From positions 387,887,601-387,951,600 of the forward strand of contig NC_090319.1 in assembly GCF_040869045.1 (NCBI RefSeq): a stretch of DNA of 64,000 bases. Reading direction: 5' to 3'. The position numbers and the translations under genes were made by a program. The notes under the pieces are model-generated. The model saw only the letters and a list, made by a program, of their open reading frames with translations. It searched no databases and was not told where the DNA came from. This DNA comes from Eurosta solidaginis (taxonomy: Eukaryota; Arthropoda; Insecta; Diptera; Tephritidae). Below, piece after piece: positions 44,935 through 56,666 of the stretch. The first letter of the stretch is position 1. Every line of letters begins with the position of its first letter.

Positions 44935-47900
44935 TAGGATAGGATAGGTTAGGTGGTAGCTGCCCTGATAAGGATAGCTCACTTGGACAACACGAAGGTC
45001 CGTTGTGATACCACATACACCAAAAATAACGGTGACCTAGATCCAGCTACTTAGAGAATCGTTGGGTAGCAACGATAAAGCTCCGAATGATACCGATCTC
45101 AACTTTGGATATATCCTCGGGAGATCCAAGTGAGTCGCGACCGAAGTACTTTCGCCTAATTCTGGCAAAAGCTGGACAATCAAGCATAAAGTGATTTGGT
45201 GATTCCACCTCATCATCCTCCATACAGCTGCAGCAGGATGGAGTTTCCAGTATATTGAGACGTACCGCATGGATACCCATGGGACAGTGCCCTGTCAAAA
45301 CCCCAATGACCATTGATAGGTGAGCCTTAGTGAACCCAATTATTTCAGCAGACCTCCTGCCATCCACTTTCGGCCAGAAAGATCTTGCTACCCTGCAAGA
45401 CGTGGTATCCGCCCAACGTTTGCTGAGCTGATTCGAGGCCCAGCTATGGAGGAGCAATCCACAGGTGGCCAGCGGGATCCCGAAGTCCCTACAGCCATCT
45501 TCATCCGGTTCAGTTGTACCGATGCGGGCTAAGAGATCCGCTTGACAGTTACCCGGGATATCACTATGGCCCGGGACCCAGATAATCTTAATTGTAAAAT
45601 AATTCGATGCAATCGCAAGCGAGGTCAGGCACTCCCAGACCACCCTCGATCGCACTGTAGTTGAGCTCAAGGCCTTGATAGCCGATTGGCTATCAGAGTA
45701 GATGTTAAATTCCCTAACCGTGGTAGCACTGGATAGCATTCCATCCACCGCATCCTTAATCGCAGCAATTTCCGCTTGGAATACACTGCAGTGATCAGCC
45801 AACTTAAACTTGCGGCTTAAATTTAGCTCTTGACAAAATACCCCCCCACCAACCTTTCCATCCAGCTTTGACCCATCCGTGAACAAGTTAACCGGTCCCA
45901 TGCCCCAGATAATTCCTCTTCCCCAATCCTCTCTCTCTGGAATAACTGGGGTGAAGGTTGTATAGGGAGCTGTTATCGGCATACAGTAGTCCGTTCTGTC
46001 CGGGATGAAGTCGAAACTGGTAAGAAGGCTAGAGTGTCCGCGATCAGAAAGTCTATATCCCATATCACGAAGCCTGACCAACGACCTTGCCGCGGCCGCC
46101 TTTCCCGCAATATCTACTGGGTATATGTTCAGCATGACGTTCAGTGCCAAGGTAGGCGTTGTTCTGAGAGCGCCACTGATACCGATCAGCGCCGTCCGTT
46201 GCACTGACACTAACATTTTGGAGGTGCTCGCCGTGTCCAGTGCTTTCCACCAGACCAGCACCCCATATAGCAGAATCGGTTTGACCACCATCTCATAAAG
46301 CCAGTGTACTATTCTTGGCGAGAGTCCCCATCTCTTTCCGATAGCTCCTCTGCAGCAGTACAAGGCACTGGCGGCCTTCCTGGCCCGATCTTCCACATTG
46401 GGTCTCCAGGACAGTTTCTTGTCCAAAACAATCCCCAAATATTTAACCCTATCAGAAAGTACCAACGGTACCCCTCCAATCGAGGGAGTTCTGAAATCGG
46501 GCACCTTATATCTTCTTGTGAAAAGGACCAATTCCGTTTTTCCCGGGTTGACCGCCAATCCACATGATTCAGCCCACCTAGCCACAGTATCCAGGTAGCC
46601 CTGAAGAACATCGCGCAGGGCGCCCAGAAATTTGCCTCTGACTAGGATAGCGAGGTCATCTGCATAGGCAACCACCCGACAACCATTGGCTTCCAGCTCC
46701 ACAAGAAGCTCGTTGACTACCACAACCCAGAGGAGAGGAGATAGGACACCCCCCTGTGGCGTGCCCCTGCACACCTTCCTCTTAATTATGGCCCCTCCCC
46801 ACTCCGCTGCGACAATTCTGCCGCATAGAAGTTTGCTAATAAATTCAACCAGAGCCGCCTCGACTCCTAAACCCACCAGAGCTCTTTCGATTGACCCCGG
46901 TAAGACATTGTTAAAAGCTCCCTCGATGTCTAGAAAGGCACCCAGAGCATACTCTTTGTGTTCTAGGGACCCCTCTATTTGCTTTACAATCGAATGGAGA
47001 GCCGTTTCCGTCGATCTGCCCTTGCAGTACGCATGTTGTGAAGCCGACAGTAACCCCCGAGGTATCCTTTCCCGTAGGTACAGGTCAATCAACCGCTCAA
47101 ACGTCTTAAGAAGAAACGACGAGAGACTGATTGGCCTGAAATCCTTAGGTGATACATGAGAGCTTCTGCCGGCCTTCGCAATGAAAATAACCCTAACCGT
47201 GTGCCAAGACTTCGGGATATAATTAAGCCTGAGGCAGTTAGTATATATGATGGCCAACCAGCGGCAGGAAATCCCCAAAGACCTTTGAAGCTGCGCAGGA
47301 ATGATTCCATCCGGGCCCGGAGACTTATAGGGCTTGAACGACCCTATAGCCCAGGTTATCTGACTTTCCCGTATTGGAATGGCAGGCACTTCTGCATGGC
47401 CAACGACCGCCGACCATGCAGGCGAAGATCCCTGCGCAACTGGGACATCGGGAAAATGATTGTCCAGTAAAAGCCTTAGGGACTCCTCGCTACTCATCGA
47501 CCAGTCCCCACCATCATCTCTCAGATACCCCAGAGGAGCGGGGTTCCTAGAGAGTATTTTTCTAAATCTCGCGGATTCATTGCAGCCTTATACGTTTTCG
47601 CAGAAGCTTCGCCATGCATCTCGCTTGGCTATCCTTATTTCATATTTATAAATCCCCAGACTCACCTTATAGAGCTCCCAGTCCGAGGGTAATTTACTCC
47701 TCCTGGCTCTGTTGAAGAGCCGCCGACTGGACGCTCTTAGGTCGTCAAGAGAATCCGATCACCAGGGCGGCTTGCCCTTCCCCCTGTAAGTTTTCAATGG
47801 GCAGGACAGCTGAAAGGCGCTATTGCTTGCCGAGGTGAAGTTTTCCACCAGAACGTCTATCTCAGATTCGGACAGGCCCGAACTAATGATAGGCACCGCA

Positions 47901-49343
47901 GGCAGTAGCTCTCCCAGCTTCCTACAATACAAGTCCCAGTTAGTACTTTTAGGGTTCCTAAAAGATATTTTACCGGGACGTTCTTCGTTCACTGAGAACT
48001 GAATATATCGGTGATCAGAGAAGGAGTGCTCGTTGAGAACCCTCCATCCAGATATCCGACCTTCCAGTTCTCTACTAACCAGGGTGAGGTCCAGGACCTC
48101 CTCCCTTAACGCAGTAATAAAAGTCGGGTCATTCCCCCTATTACATATACAAAGTCCCTCATCTACAATAAAAGTAAATAAAGACTCACCTCTAGTGTTG
48201 GTATCCGAGCTTCCCCAAATGCTATGATGGGCATTTGCATCGGCACCGATGATCACGCCAACACTTCTCCGCCTTGCTTCAGCGGTGATTTCACCCAGTA
48301 TCGCAGGTGGTGGTCCCACTACGTCCCCGTGGGGCATGTACGCTGAGACCACCCACATTTCATTACTTCCTCGCTCGAGGCAGACCGTGGTTACGTCAGC
48401 ATTGCTGAAATTAGAGAGAATAAAAGCTTTAATCTCTTTTTTAACAAGCACACAGGATCTAGGCCTACTTGCCTCCCCATGCACCAAGGTGTTGAATTTT
48501 CCAGTCCTTAATCCAGAAATCTTACTGCCGTTACTACTCAGCCACGGCTCCTGGACAAGGACTATATCCACTCCGCCTTTTTCAAGGCAGAGCAACAAAT
48601 TTGCGGAAGCCGCCTTAGAGTGCTGAAGATTGATTTGACGGATTTCCATCAAAAGCGCTCTTCTTCCGCACCCCATCCTTGGCGGATTCGTATTAGTATT
48701 GTCCATTCTAAAAAAGTCCCCCCTCAAGGCCGCTATCCGGAGCCGATTGTGTAGTCGCCCTTTAACGATCTCGTGGTTATCTATGCTACGCAGGGAGGCC
48801 ACGCAAGGGTTGACGCATTACCTTATGAGTAATGCGTTCAGAGCCAGACCGGACGCGAAGCGGGAAAATCTTCAACCGCACCTACACCACCAACTTAACG
48901 GCGACGGAGCCGGAACGTACCTTGAGGCCCGCCACGGTTTTAACGGGACGTGGGCAGGTGCAGCATTAGCCTACCAGCCATTTTGGTAGGGTTTCACCCC
49001 GACCTACTAAAGTGGCAGAATACCGCACCTACCAGCCCAATGGCATCAAGTCAAAATATGATGTGAAATCAAAGTCCTAAAACAGTCCAGTTCGTCACCG
49101 TTGTGTACCGATCTTGACTCTCCCTCCCCTAAGCTCGGCACAATGACTCAAGGGGTGCGGGTTTTATCGAGTTGTCCTCTCTAGATCCGCCATTATCAGT
49201 AGAAGCAGGGGCACCTCGTGCAGGACGTGATAACTAATCACGCGTGACATTCGTCACTATGGCCGGTCTAAGACTGATATCAGTCCCTGATCCAGAGCCT
49301 GAAACCACTTATGATATCCAAGCCAAGTACCTTAGCCCCCAAA
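44935..49343 (-). mobile_element. Non-LTR retrotransposon (I/LOA/R1-group), 5'-truncated, nested in Transib
   Basis: The 4.4-kb insertion is flanked by AACATCTAAGGA. Its 3' end (left) has a pentamer tail TATCC repeated three times (on the + strand GGATAGGATAGGATAGG). It encodes endonuclease, reverse transcriptase and RNase H in one frame on the minus strand. No gag-like ORF1 is present, and only about 540 bp precede the endonuclease, so the 5' part is missing. Its higher GC content contrasts sharply with the AT-rich host DNA. Confidence 0.88.
45047..48802 (-). pseudogene. LINE ORF2: endonuclease, reverse transcriptase, RNase H, zinc knuckle
   Basis: One frame on the minus strand is broken by two stops (TGA at 47759-47761 and TAA at 47588-47590). 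In order: AP-like endonuclease from EIRQINLQHSKAASANL, with VLVQEPW, GADANAHHSIWGSSDTNTRG and FSDHRYIQF; reverse transcriptase with the GTPQGGVLSPLLW motif and catalytic YADDLAIL; RNase H with LFTDGSKLDGKVGGG, FQAEIAAIKDAV, YSDSQSAIKAL and WVPGHSDIPGNCQAD (all four carboxylate/His sites visible); and a C-terminal knuckle CCSCMEDDEVESPNHFMLDC. The enzyme nicks target DNA and primes reverse transcription there. RNase H after RT suggests the I/LOA groups rather than jockey. The few stops make this a fairly young copy. Confidence 0.9.
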
Positions 49344-49355
49344 AACATCTAAGGA
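49344..49355. repeat. LINE target-site duplication, right copy
   Basis: AACATCTAAGGA, identical to 44923-44934. Removing the LINE with one copy restores a continuous transposase reading frame. Confidence 0.8.
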
Positions 49356-49950
49356 AAAACAAAACATTAGAAAAATAATAATTCAAGATACATTCTATAA
49401 AGAGCTTGGCCTGAGAGTTGACTGCCCAAAGTATGGATACGGCAACACAAATGATGGAAACTCCTCAAGAAGATTTCTTGAACACGATGAAATGAATGCC
49501 CGCATTACTGGATTCGATAGAGATATTGTCAAACGATTGGGAGTAATTTTAAATATTTTAAATTGCCATGAAAAAGTTAATGGACTTAAATTTGGAGAAT
49601 TTGCATCGAAAACTGCAGAGCTGCTGCTTCAAAAGTATCCTGAGAAAAAGCTCACACCAATGGTACATTTAATAGAATACCAGTGTTTACCATAAGGAGA
49701 ATTGTCTGAAGAAGCTCAAAAATCTAAAAACAAGGACCTCAAAAGACATAGAAGTAGTAACGCTTGCAAAATCTCACGACTTAGGCAAAACGAGGACCTT
49801 TTCAACATGTTGGCCATCTCTTCTGATCCAGTCATATCATCCATGAGGCATGTAAGATCACAAAAAGATCTTACAGACACCAATAGCTCAGAAATGGTTT
49901 CCGTGTTAGATATATTTTCAAGTGACGAAGACTACGTTACGATTAAATAA

Positions 49951-50836
49951 ATGATCCACCTTTTTCTATCACAACAAAAACATTATTTAGTACTTAGTTT
50001 TGTTATTTTATTGAAAAAAAAAAAACAAATCAATAAATACAAGTTTATTATTTATTATAAATAATACAGTTGTTTCATTTAGTAATTATAATCATATAAT
50101 TTTCGTTTTTACATCTTTTTAAAATTTATCAAATTTTAAGATGAGTTTCGAAGCACCCTTTATGTATATTTATTTTAAAGCTTAGGCTTCGGCTATCAGA
50201 AGAGTAATCAATTTTTACGGAAATCAACAAAATTGGTAAAGCCGTTATTAAGATAAAACTGTTTATCATAAGTGGGCAGTGCTCAAAAATGTATTAGTTG
50301 TTCATCTTTGGCTCAAATACAATAATATTGAACAACTTTTAATAATTTTTCTTAGTTAAGTATTAATAAAATATTTGGTTTTTGAATTCTTCAAAATAAT
50401 GAAGTAAATTTATTCAATGAATTTTCAAGCAATGTTTATATACTTATCCTCTAGGGTAAACATTTCACTTTTATAAGAATATAACATCTTAAAAGAAGTA
50501 ATGCGTCCATCAAGTTTGGTGGAGATTTATAATCTTCCTACTAAGACAAAACTTTTACTGATAAGTCGGTAGAGCCACACTCCTTCATAAAAATCATAAG
50601 TTTATCTGATTTCATGTTCAAATACAGCCTCATAAAAAAAATTTCAAAGTTTGTCGTTCAGTTTTTAGCAATTTTTTTTTTTGTTTTGTATTTTTCTAAA
50701 ATTTTTCAAATTTGACGAATTATTGTGAAGCACCCTGTTACTCTGGCACCCTGTATTTTAAACTGTCCAAATTTTAAATAATTGGCTTTCAGGTGCAGTA
50801 TAAGTCTTTAAAATAGCTTTATTAGTTCAAAAGTTA
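49951..50836 (+). other. Transib 3' non-coding part
   Basis: AT-rich sequence between the end of the transposase frame and the right RSS-like end, with AATAAA-type signals close after the stop (about 50028). No gene is seen. Confidence 0.6.
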
Positions 50837-50875
50837 TGATTTTTGCAATGAAAAAACTCAAAAGGCGCCATAGTG
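50837..50875 (-). repeat. RSS-like right terminus: CACTATG, 23-bp spacer, CAAAAATCA
   Basis: Read on the minus strand: heptamer CACTATG (50875-50869), spacer of 23 bp (50868-50846) and nonamer CAAAAATCA (50845-50837). It is identical to the left end in heptamer, nonamer and spacing, while most of the spacer after GCGCCT differs. Confidence 0.9.
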
Positions 50876-50880
50876 CGACG
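50876..50880. repeat. Transib target-site duplication, right copy (CGACG)
   Basis: CGACG directly after the right terminus matches 43012-43016. The next seven bases are CACAGTG, the canonical RSS heptamer. Confidence 0.9.
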
Positions 50881-51559
50881 CACAGTGTTTCGTGTAGAAC
50901 AAGCTAGCTGGACAAAATTATTTTATGAGATTTTCCGTTTCATATGCAGTAATTTATTACAACTACGTCATTTTTTTCAGCCATATGTTCCTTTTTTTCT
51001 AAAATTTTACTTCATATGCATACATTTGCTTATTTCATATACAGTAACTCATGTGAATAAGTGACATAGATCCAAAAAAATTTAAAGGAATTAAGAATAT
51101 CACTTTATTGTATTGAATGGACTACAAATCTCAATACTCTAGAAAATTCTAAAAATTCGGAAAAAAAATTTAAATTTTTTATGAAAATTCGTCGAATTTT
51201 TCAAACATTTTTTAAATATAATTTAGTTTTTGTTATAGATCGTGACAAATTTTCTTATGGGAAATTAGTTAAAATAAATTTTCGAAAGCGAAAATTGTAA
51301 GAATTGTCCAAAAAGGGGTGTCTACTTATTTATGTGAATGACAGTACATATATGTACATACATATTTTGTATTTATTTGAGTATTTATCCTAGCGCTACA
51401 ATTTTTACAAAATTATTTTATAGTACCAGTCAGGAATGTAAAAGTGAATTACAATAATAATAATAACAATGTGAATAATAAAATCAATTATTATTTAAAT
51501 TAAATAAAACCTGATCCAACAAAAAGTTATAGGGTAGGTTATCTTTTATAATTATGTTA
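50881..51559. other. Spacer between the two Transib copies
   Basis: AT-rich. It starts with CACAGTG and has an A-rich GACAAAATT exactly 23 bp later, which could be a diverged end of the second copy, but no matching right end was found. No gene is seen. Confidence 0.35.
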
Positions 51560-53767
51560 TTATTCGCTATCATCACTTTCATTCGATGAGTCACTTGTGG
51601 AATAGTCATGAGCATCAGCAACACTACTGTGAAAGCTTGAAACAACTGGGGTATTTTTTGACTCCTCAACATTATCGGGGGACAGTAAATTTAAGACTTC
51701 TGAAGTCAGACATTTAAATTTTTTCTTAAATATCTCCCAAAAAATGTTAACTAAAGGATCCGATATTATAAGCATCATATTAATAAGATCTCTATTCGTG
51801 GCTTCACGCGACTGCTTTTGTGTGTTATCGTCCCTGAATCGTCTCAAATCTTTGTTACGGGCTTCCTCAGAAAGTTGACCAATAGGTAAAATTGCTGATT
51901 TTATAATATCAGTACTATGCACTAAGATTTTATGAACTTTAACAGGCATATTAAACCATGGATAGAGATCTATATATAGTTTTTTAGTCTCGACCGCAAA
52001 TTTTTCAAATCTTTGGATATTTATATTGTACGCAGATGCTAATGCGCGAAGGAGAGTGTCGAATCTTTTGATGAGCGTTACATCCAATCCCGTATTCTCA
52101 GCACTAGCCTCAGAATTTTCGAACAACCTACGAGCAGTATTGCCGTCATCGGTATTGCCGAAACCTGGTTTTGGTTTATCTACTATCAATCCAAGTACAC
52201 TTTTAAATTTATTCTGGATTTCGTTGGAACACTCTCTTTATCTGCCCCATTCATAAGCTGCCATTTTTTTACTTCGAGGCGATAACTTATGTGAAGCAAG
52301 CATTCAAAACATCTTATCCATGAATGGAGAGTAGACAAACCAAAACCAAGATTATCTAGGTTAGGCGTAAAGTCCCGTAACTCATTATTCATATATTTTG
52401 GAGTGGCACCACAAATATAACACTTTTGTGCGGAAGAAGTTTCAGTCAAAGCATTGCAAACTTTTCTGTCAATCATTGTAAGAAGCATATTGTGATTTAC
52501 GGAAACTTTGTATTGTTCGAGCATGTACTTTGTTGGCAACAACGCACTTATCTCCTCTAAAACTTTATTCGTTTCAAAAAGAATAAAATCTTTTGTTTCT
52601 TTAGAAATGATAAATTTAATTGGTAGAAGAAGGTCGAGGATTCTGCCAAACAATGTTACCTTTTTCATCCTGTAATTGAAGAGGAACGAAAGAAAATATA
52701 AACAAAAACTCATCAGTGTCAGAACTGCATGTAAACTTTTGCTTATATGTGCTATGGCCAGAGCTTCCATCGCAACCCCACTTGCTAATTAAAGTATATG
52801 TACGTCAAGTTTGTAGGTAATAAACTAATAAAAACTTCTTGATTTGCTAAAACTAAACGCTCAACAGTTTTATCTAATACGGACTGGACTTTAATTTCCG
52901 CACGTGTTGCACCCACATCAATTTCATTTGGATAGCATTCTGCCTTAGCTTTTCTTAGACAATAAAATGATGGATAAACCTTATGGCCTGCCTTGATGCT
53001 CCACTTCCAAGTCGTTTTGTACCCATGAGTCATCGACTTGCTATCTACGTAGTATGCTAGAGCTTCTACATTGCTCAATTATCTTGCATCTGGCTCACAT
53101 GTCATCTTTTTGCCGGATATTTGAGTGGTTTCCTGTGATTTTTTTTTATAATGTTAGCAACTTTTCTGTTGCCGGGCATACGCGTTGATACTTCTGCCGC
53201 ATAAAGTAACTCACCAGGACTTCTAGATTGCAAGAGGTCATCCACTCGACGCCGTTTGGTTTTTTCACTGCAGCTAACAAAGTCCTTCTTTCGTTTTCCG
53301 GGGTCGGGGTTACCTGAAGAAGTGGTTGGTTGGTCTGATGGCAACTTTGAATCCACCGTTATTGTAAATGTGAAGTCTGGACTCGAAAGCCACTCCGAGT
53401 TTTTATTCAAAAATCGCTCCTTATGTCTTCCAGAAGTGTTCCACTTTTGATCCAGCTTCGACGAATATGCCGATATTTGTAAGCTTAAACTTTTTATCGA
53501 ATACTCGGCTGCTTCGCTTAAATCGTACTTAAGTACAACAAAATTCAATAATTCTTTATATCTGGTTTCCTTCGAATGTTGAACCCAAATGTCAAAAAAC
53601 TCAGTTCTTGGTACGGTTATAACTAAACTGCTTTGTGTTGTTGATTTTCCGACAGGGTGAATAGCTGATGATTGTTGTGCTGCCATCTTGTGTCGTTGAT
53701 CGTTCTGATTTGTTATCAGTTGTGCAGTATTTATATTACATTCAGGTATTGGCGTAGATGCTATCAA
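51560..53767 (-). pseudogene. Second Transib (RAG1-core-like) transposase, diverged copy
   Basis: Minus-strand frames in order are: 53767-53102 (N-terminal region ending in KKDFVSCSEKTKRRRVDDLL and ELLYAAEVSTRM); 53078-52785 (EALAYYVDSKSM, KVYPSFYCLRKAKAECYPNE); about 52785-52640 with KWGCDGSSGHSTYKQKF (first Asp at 52769-52771) and WQNPRPSST; 52770-52186 with MIDRKVCNALTETSSAQKCY (second Asp at 52468-52470, RAG1 D708 position), the zinc-type CYICGATP and LGFGLSTLHSWIRCFE; and 52189-51560 with DKPKPGFGNTDDGNTARRLF and GQLSEEARNKDLRRFR (catalytic Glu). All three catalytic residues are kept, but at least three frame changes and an internal stop break it. The acidic C-terminal tail is intact. 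It is clearly not a recent duplicate of the copy at 43781-49950. Confidence 0.88.
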
Positions 53768-55937
53768 ATGGGGTTGTTTTGTGTAGCGTTAATGTGTGGT
53801 TATACCTGCACTAGGATTGTTTTGTATGTACCTGTTTTTATGCCTTGGTGACTGGTGCGGTAGGTTGTGGCAGGTTGAAGTCAGTGATCTTAGCCTTTTT
53901 GCTTTTGGTATGCTCTGGTTGACCTTGCGCGTTTATTTTTGTGTGTTTTATGGCTACGTGTTTGTTCCCTGTACCTGGGAATTGGTTTTGCCGTTTGTAG
54001 ATCAGCTTTAAAGGTTCAAATATCTCGTCGGAGCTGGTACGTACATACATCCTATTTTATATGTGGAGATAACAAAATCTACAAAAAAAATTTAAAATAG
54101 ATGTGCAAAGAATTCGCAATGGTTTTTTCTTTCTACTATTAGAGAATACTTCCGACTATAACATATGTAAAATTTAGCCCGGATGTACGCGGATGTATGT
54201 AACTTTTTTGTCCCTAAAATTAAAAATATAATATAGAGAAAAAATACCTTTTCTTATTAATAACGGAATGTTAAATATATTGAAAATACTCTAATTGTGA
54301 AAGAATTACTATTAAAAAATTTTACTTACCTTCGGGCTTAGAAGGCATCAAGAAAATTATATAAAAGTGTTCACTTAAAAGAAATATGAAGCTTAATATT
54401 CAACAAGAATTTTGCAAATTAATTAATGCATTTTACGGTCACTCCTGCCTTCTTACTTCAATTACTCAATATATATGAGCAAAAATATCAAAAAAAGCAG
54501 AAATCCCGTTATTTTGTTTGTTTTCTTTCATTTCTCATTAGACTTTTCTTGGAATAAGAACTTTGTTTTTGTTTGTTTGTTCAATAGAGTCGTAATAAAT
54601 AAATAAATAATTCAGATAGGATGATATGTGAAATAAAAATTTCCTTTCAATAAGCCAAACTATAAATATATGTAAATTGGTTTGTAAGTGTGTGGTTTTC
54701 GCAATGTGATAAATACAACAGCAAAAACACAAAGCCATTAGAAATGTAATGTTTGTTTTTGTAGGCAATAATTAAGTCGTCAATTGTTATGTGACAAGCA
54801 ACAACTGCTGAGGCGTTTAGGTTTCGCTTTTTGCACAAAGGAAGTCATTGAAAACAAGAGTAAATTTTTTTAAGGTTTGGGTGAAGTTTAATATTTTTGT
54901 TCGTAGCCGCATAGTTTTCAAAATGCTAGGCTCATAAATGCAGTCTTGGTTTAATTCCCCAGCGGCGACTTTTCATGTGGAAGGTTGTTTTGTTTTAATA
55001 GCCATCGCTGTTTTGCCAGTGTTGCAATACTCAACATTCTTGTATATCAAATTCAGTGGGAACAAATAAGCACAACCAAAATTTGGAAAATCTCGGCCTA
55101 CAATTTATTATAGTTAAATTCGCGCCAGCAATTAATCTTATTTTATTTATTTATGACACACAAAATTTACTTAATTTAATTGCTTATGCAATTTTTCCTT
55201 AAAAGCTTAGCTCACCACCTGTTGTGTTTAGGCACCTTCACTCACGACATATTTGATAATTAGTTAGCGATATGAAACTTTACCAAATATGTAACAATGG
55301 AAGCGTTATGAGTGCTGAAAGTAGTAGGTGAACTGGTAAACTGAAATAGTTTGTGAAAATTGAAGTCAAAACAAAATGAGATTGTTTAATAACTGTTTTT
55401 AATTTTTTCGTGACAATAAACTTCTAATCCCGTTTCTCTTTCATTTAAAGATTTTTGATTAACTGATTAACATAAAAGAAAGTGAATGTATACATACTCA
55501 AACTGATGCTCAGGAATTTTAAACCGATTTCATTATACCTTTTAATTTCACTTCAAGTAGGTGAACGCTTTTTTGAAACTTTAACCTAAATCTAAAGAAA
55601 CAAAGAAATGTAAATAAAAACAATCGACTCAAACTAAGAAACTAAAATAAATTGTGCGATGGTAAAAAGGAGTTGACGAGAATTAAAGTCTAATTTGTAC
55701 AGTACTACTAAAGTAATTTTTACAAATTATAGAGCCTTATAATGTTACACTTCTAACGAAATTTTTTGGCTGCTCTAACCATTTAGAAATATGTGACATT
55801 AACTTTGACGACTTTGTTTTTTAGGTTATTCTGGAAGGAAATAAATTATAAAAGTAAACTCTTAATTCGTACTACAAAATAGAAAATAATTATATTTTTA
55901 CTATTTATTCAACCACCATATAAATCCACTCAATGCG
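53768..55937. other. Non-coding stretch right of the second Transib copy
   Basis: The 5' end of the second Transib should lie here, but I could not locate a CACNNTG end with the expected nonamer. No gene was recognised; frames at 54538-54838 are compositional. Confidence 0.4.
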
Positions 55938-56125
55938 AATTCAGTACCAGGCGTTGTTATCCCAACAGCTGATTGCTTCTTCTTGATTATTTTCCATACA
56001 ACGCCTTGTACAACAATATGTCAGTTAATCGAAATCAATGAAAATTTTCTTTTGACTTGACATTCTGCTGCGTTTGATTTTGACGAATTGATTGTATTCG
56101 CTTTGCCTTTTACAGATCGCCTTGA
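55938..56125. mobile_element. Half copy of the fold-back MITE
   Basis: AATTCAGTACCAGGCGTTGT, then TGCTTCTTCTTGATTATTTT, GTTAATCGAAATCAAT and CTTTTGACTTGACATT, follow the left half of 28008-28405 closely (mostly single-base differences). The right arm is missing. Confidence 0.7.
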
Positions 56126-56660
56126 ATCCACAAGCTCATTATGTCTCAGTAATATAAAAATATTTTAAAATCCTTAATTAAAAAACGTGAGAATAAGAAA
56201 ATTGTATTTCCTTGCAAAACGCGTGAACGTTCCCACCATTGTGAATTCCTACAAGTGAAAAATCTTTTCAGTTCTCCATTAGCGTAACCACTTGTCAAAT
56301 AAGTTAACAGGGGAACGGCTAAAGCGAACGGCCAAAGAATGAAAGAAAGGTTTGTTGTTGTTGTTTTTATTTTTGTAACGATAAGGTTTGTTAGTTTGTC
56401 GCGTTAATTGAATTGAATTATTATGAATTGCCAATTCGTGTTTCCAAACAATTTTTCTGCTTTGGAAGAGAAGATAAGACAACTTTTTAATATTAATTTT
56501 TAAGATCTTATTTGGCAATTAGTTGTGACCAGGGTGTAATGGAAACATTTATAAATACCTTATAACATATTTACAAAAATCGATTTTTTTACAATGAAAT
56601 TAAGAGGTCTTTTATGCGCCGCTTCGCTAGGCGTTAAATTCAATGATTTGGTGAAAGAGA
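56126..56660. other. Non-coding stretch with a small GC hairpin
   Basis: No gene is seen. GCGCCGCTTCGCTAGGCG at about 56616-56633 can fold into a short hairpin and lies just beyond the 3' end of the Helitron helicase fragment. I could not find a CTRR end at the right distance, so it is not assigned as a Helitron terminus. Confidence 0.3.
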
Positions 56661-56666
56661 ATAAAA

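Larger units (their letters stand above)
43781..49950 (+). pseudogene. Transib (RAG1-core-like) transposase, interrupted and decayed
   Basis: Frames in order are: N-terminal region 43781-43981; 44017-44427 (ELPSTSTNPTRGRPTKPIEE, then IEECSTYTRKRKLSDYTR); 44514-44813 with KWGCDGSIGQSAYKQ (first catalytic Asp at 44532-44534, equivalent to RAG1 D600) and NPRPSSVKLCPPILLKY; then, after the LINE, GYGNTNDGNSSRRF, ITGFDRDIVKRLG and GELSEEAQKSKNKDLKRHR (catalytic Glu, RAG1 E962 position, about 49708-49713). Compared with the copy at 51560-53767, about 90 residues are missing before LHARIRCMEF. These include the second catalytic Asp and the CYIC zinc motif. There are several frame changes and a TAA at 49693-49695. 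The LINE sits between codons for DDNATSKE and KQNIRKI. Confidence 0.88.
43017..50875 (+). mobile_element. Transib DNA transposon with nested LINE
   Basis: The element begins CACTATGGCGCCT and ends with its reverse complement, flanked by CGACG on both sides. Its length is 7859 bp, or about 3438 bp after removing the nested LINE and one copy of that element's duplication. That is a normal size for an autonomous Transib. The interior encodes a broken RAG1-core-like transposase on the + strand (43781-49950). Transib elements move by cut-and-paste and are the established relatives of the vertebrate V(D)J recombinase RAG1. This copy is inactive because of frameshifts, a stop, an internal deletion and the LINE insertion. 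Confidence 0.92.

Noticed and set aside
45320..48989. Plus-strand frames of 60-160 codons
   Set aside because: They are antisense shadows of the LINE ORF2, which has all the enzymatic motifs on the minus strand.
54538..54838. Two small overlapping minus-strand frames with Cys clusters
   Set aside because: No splice sites, start context or domain; AT-rich chance frames.
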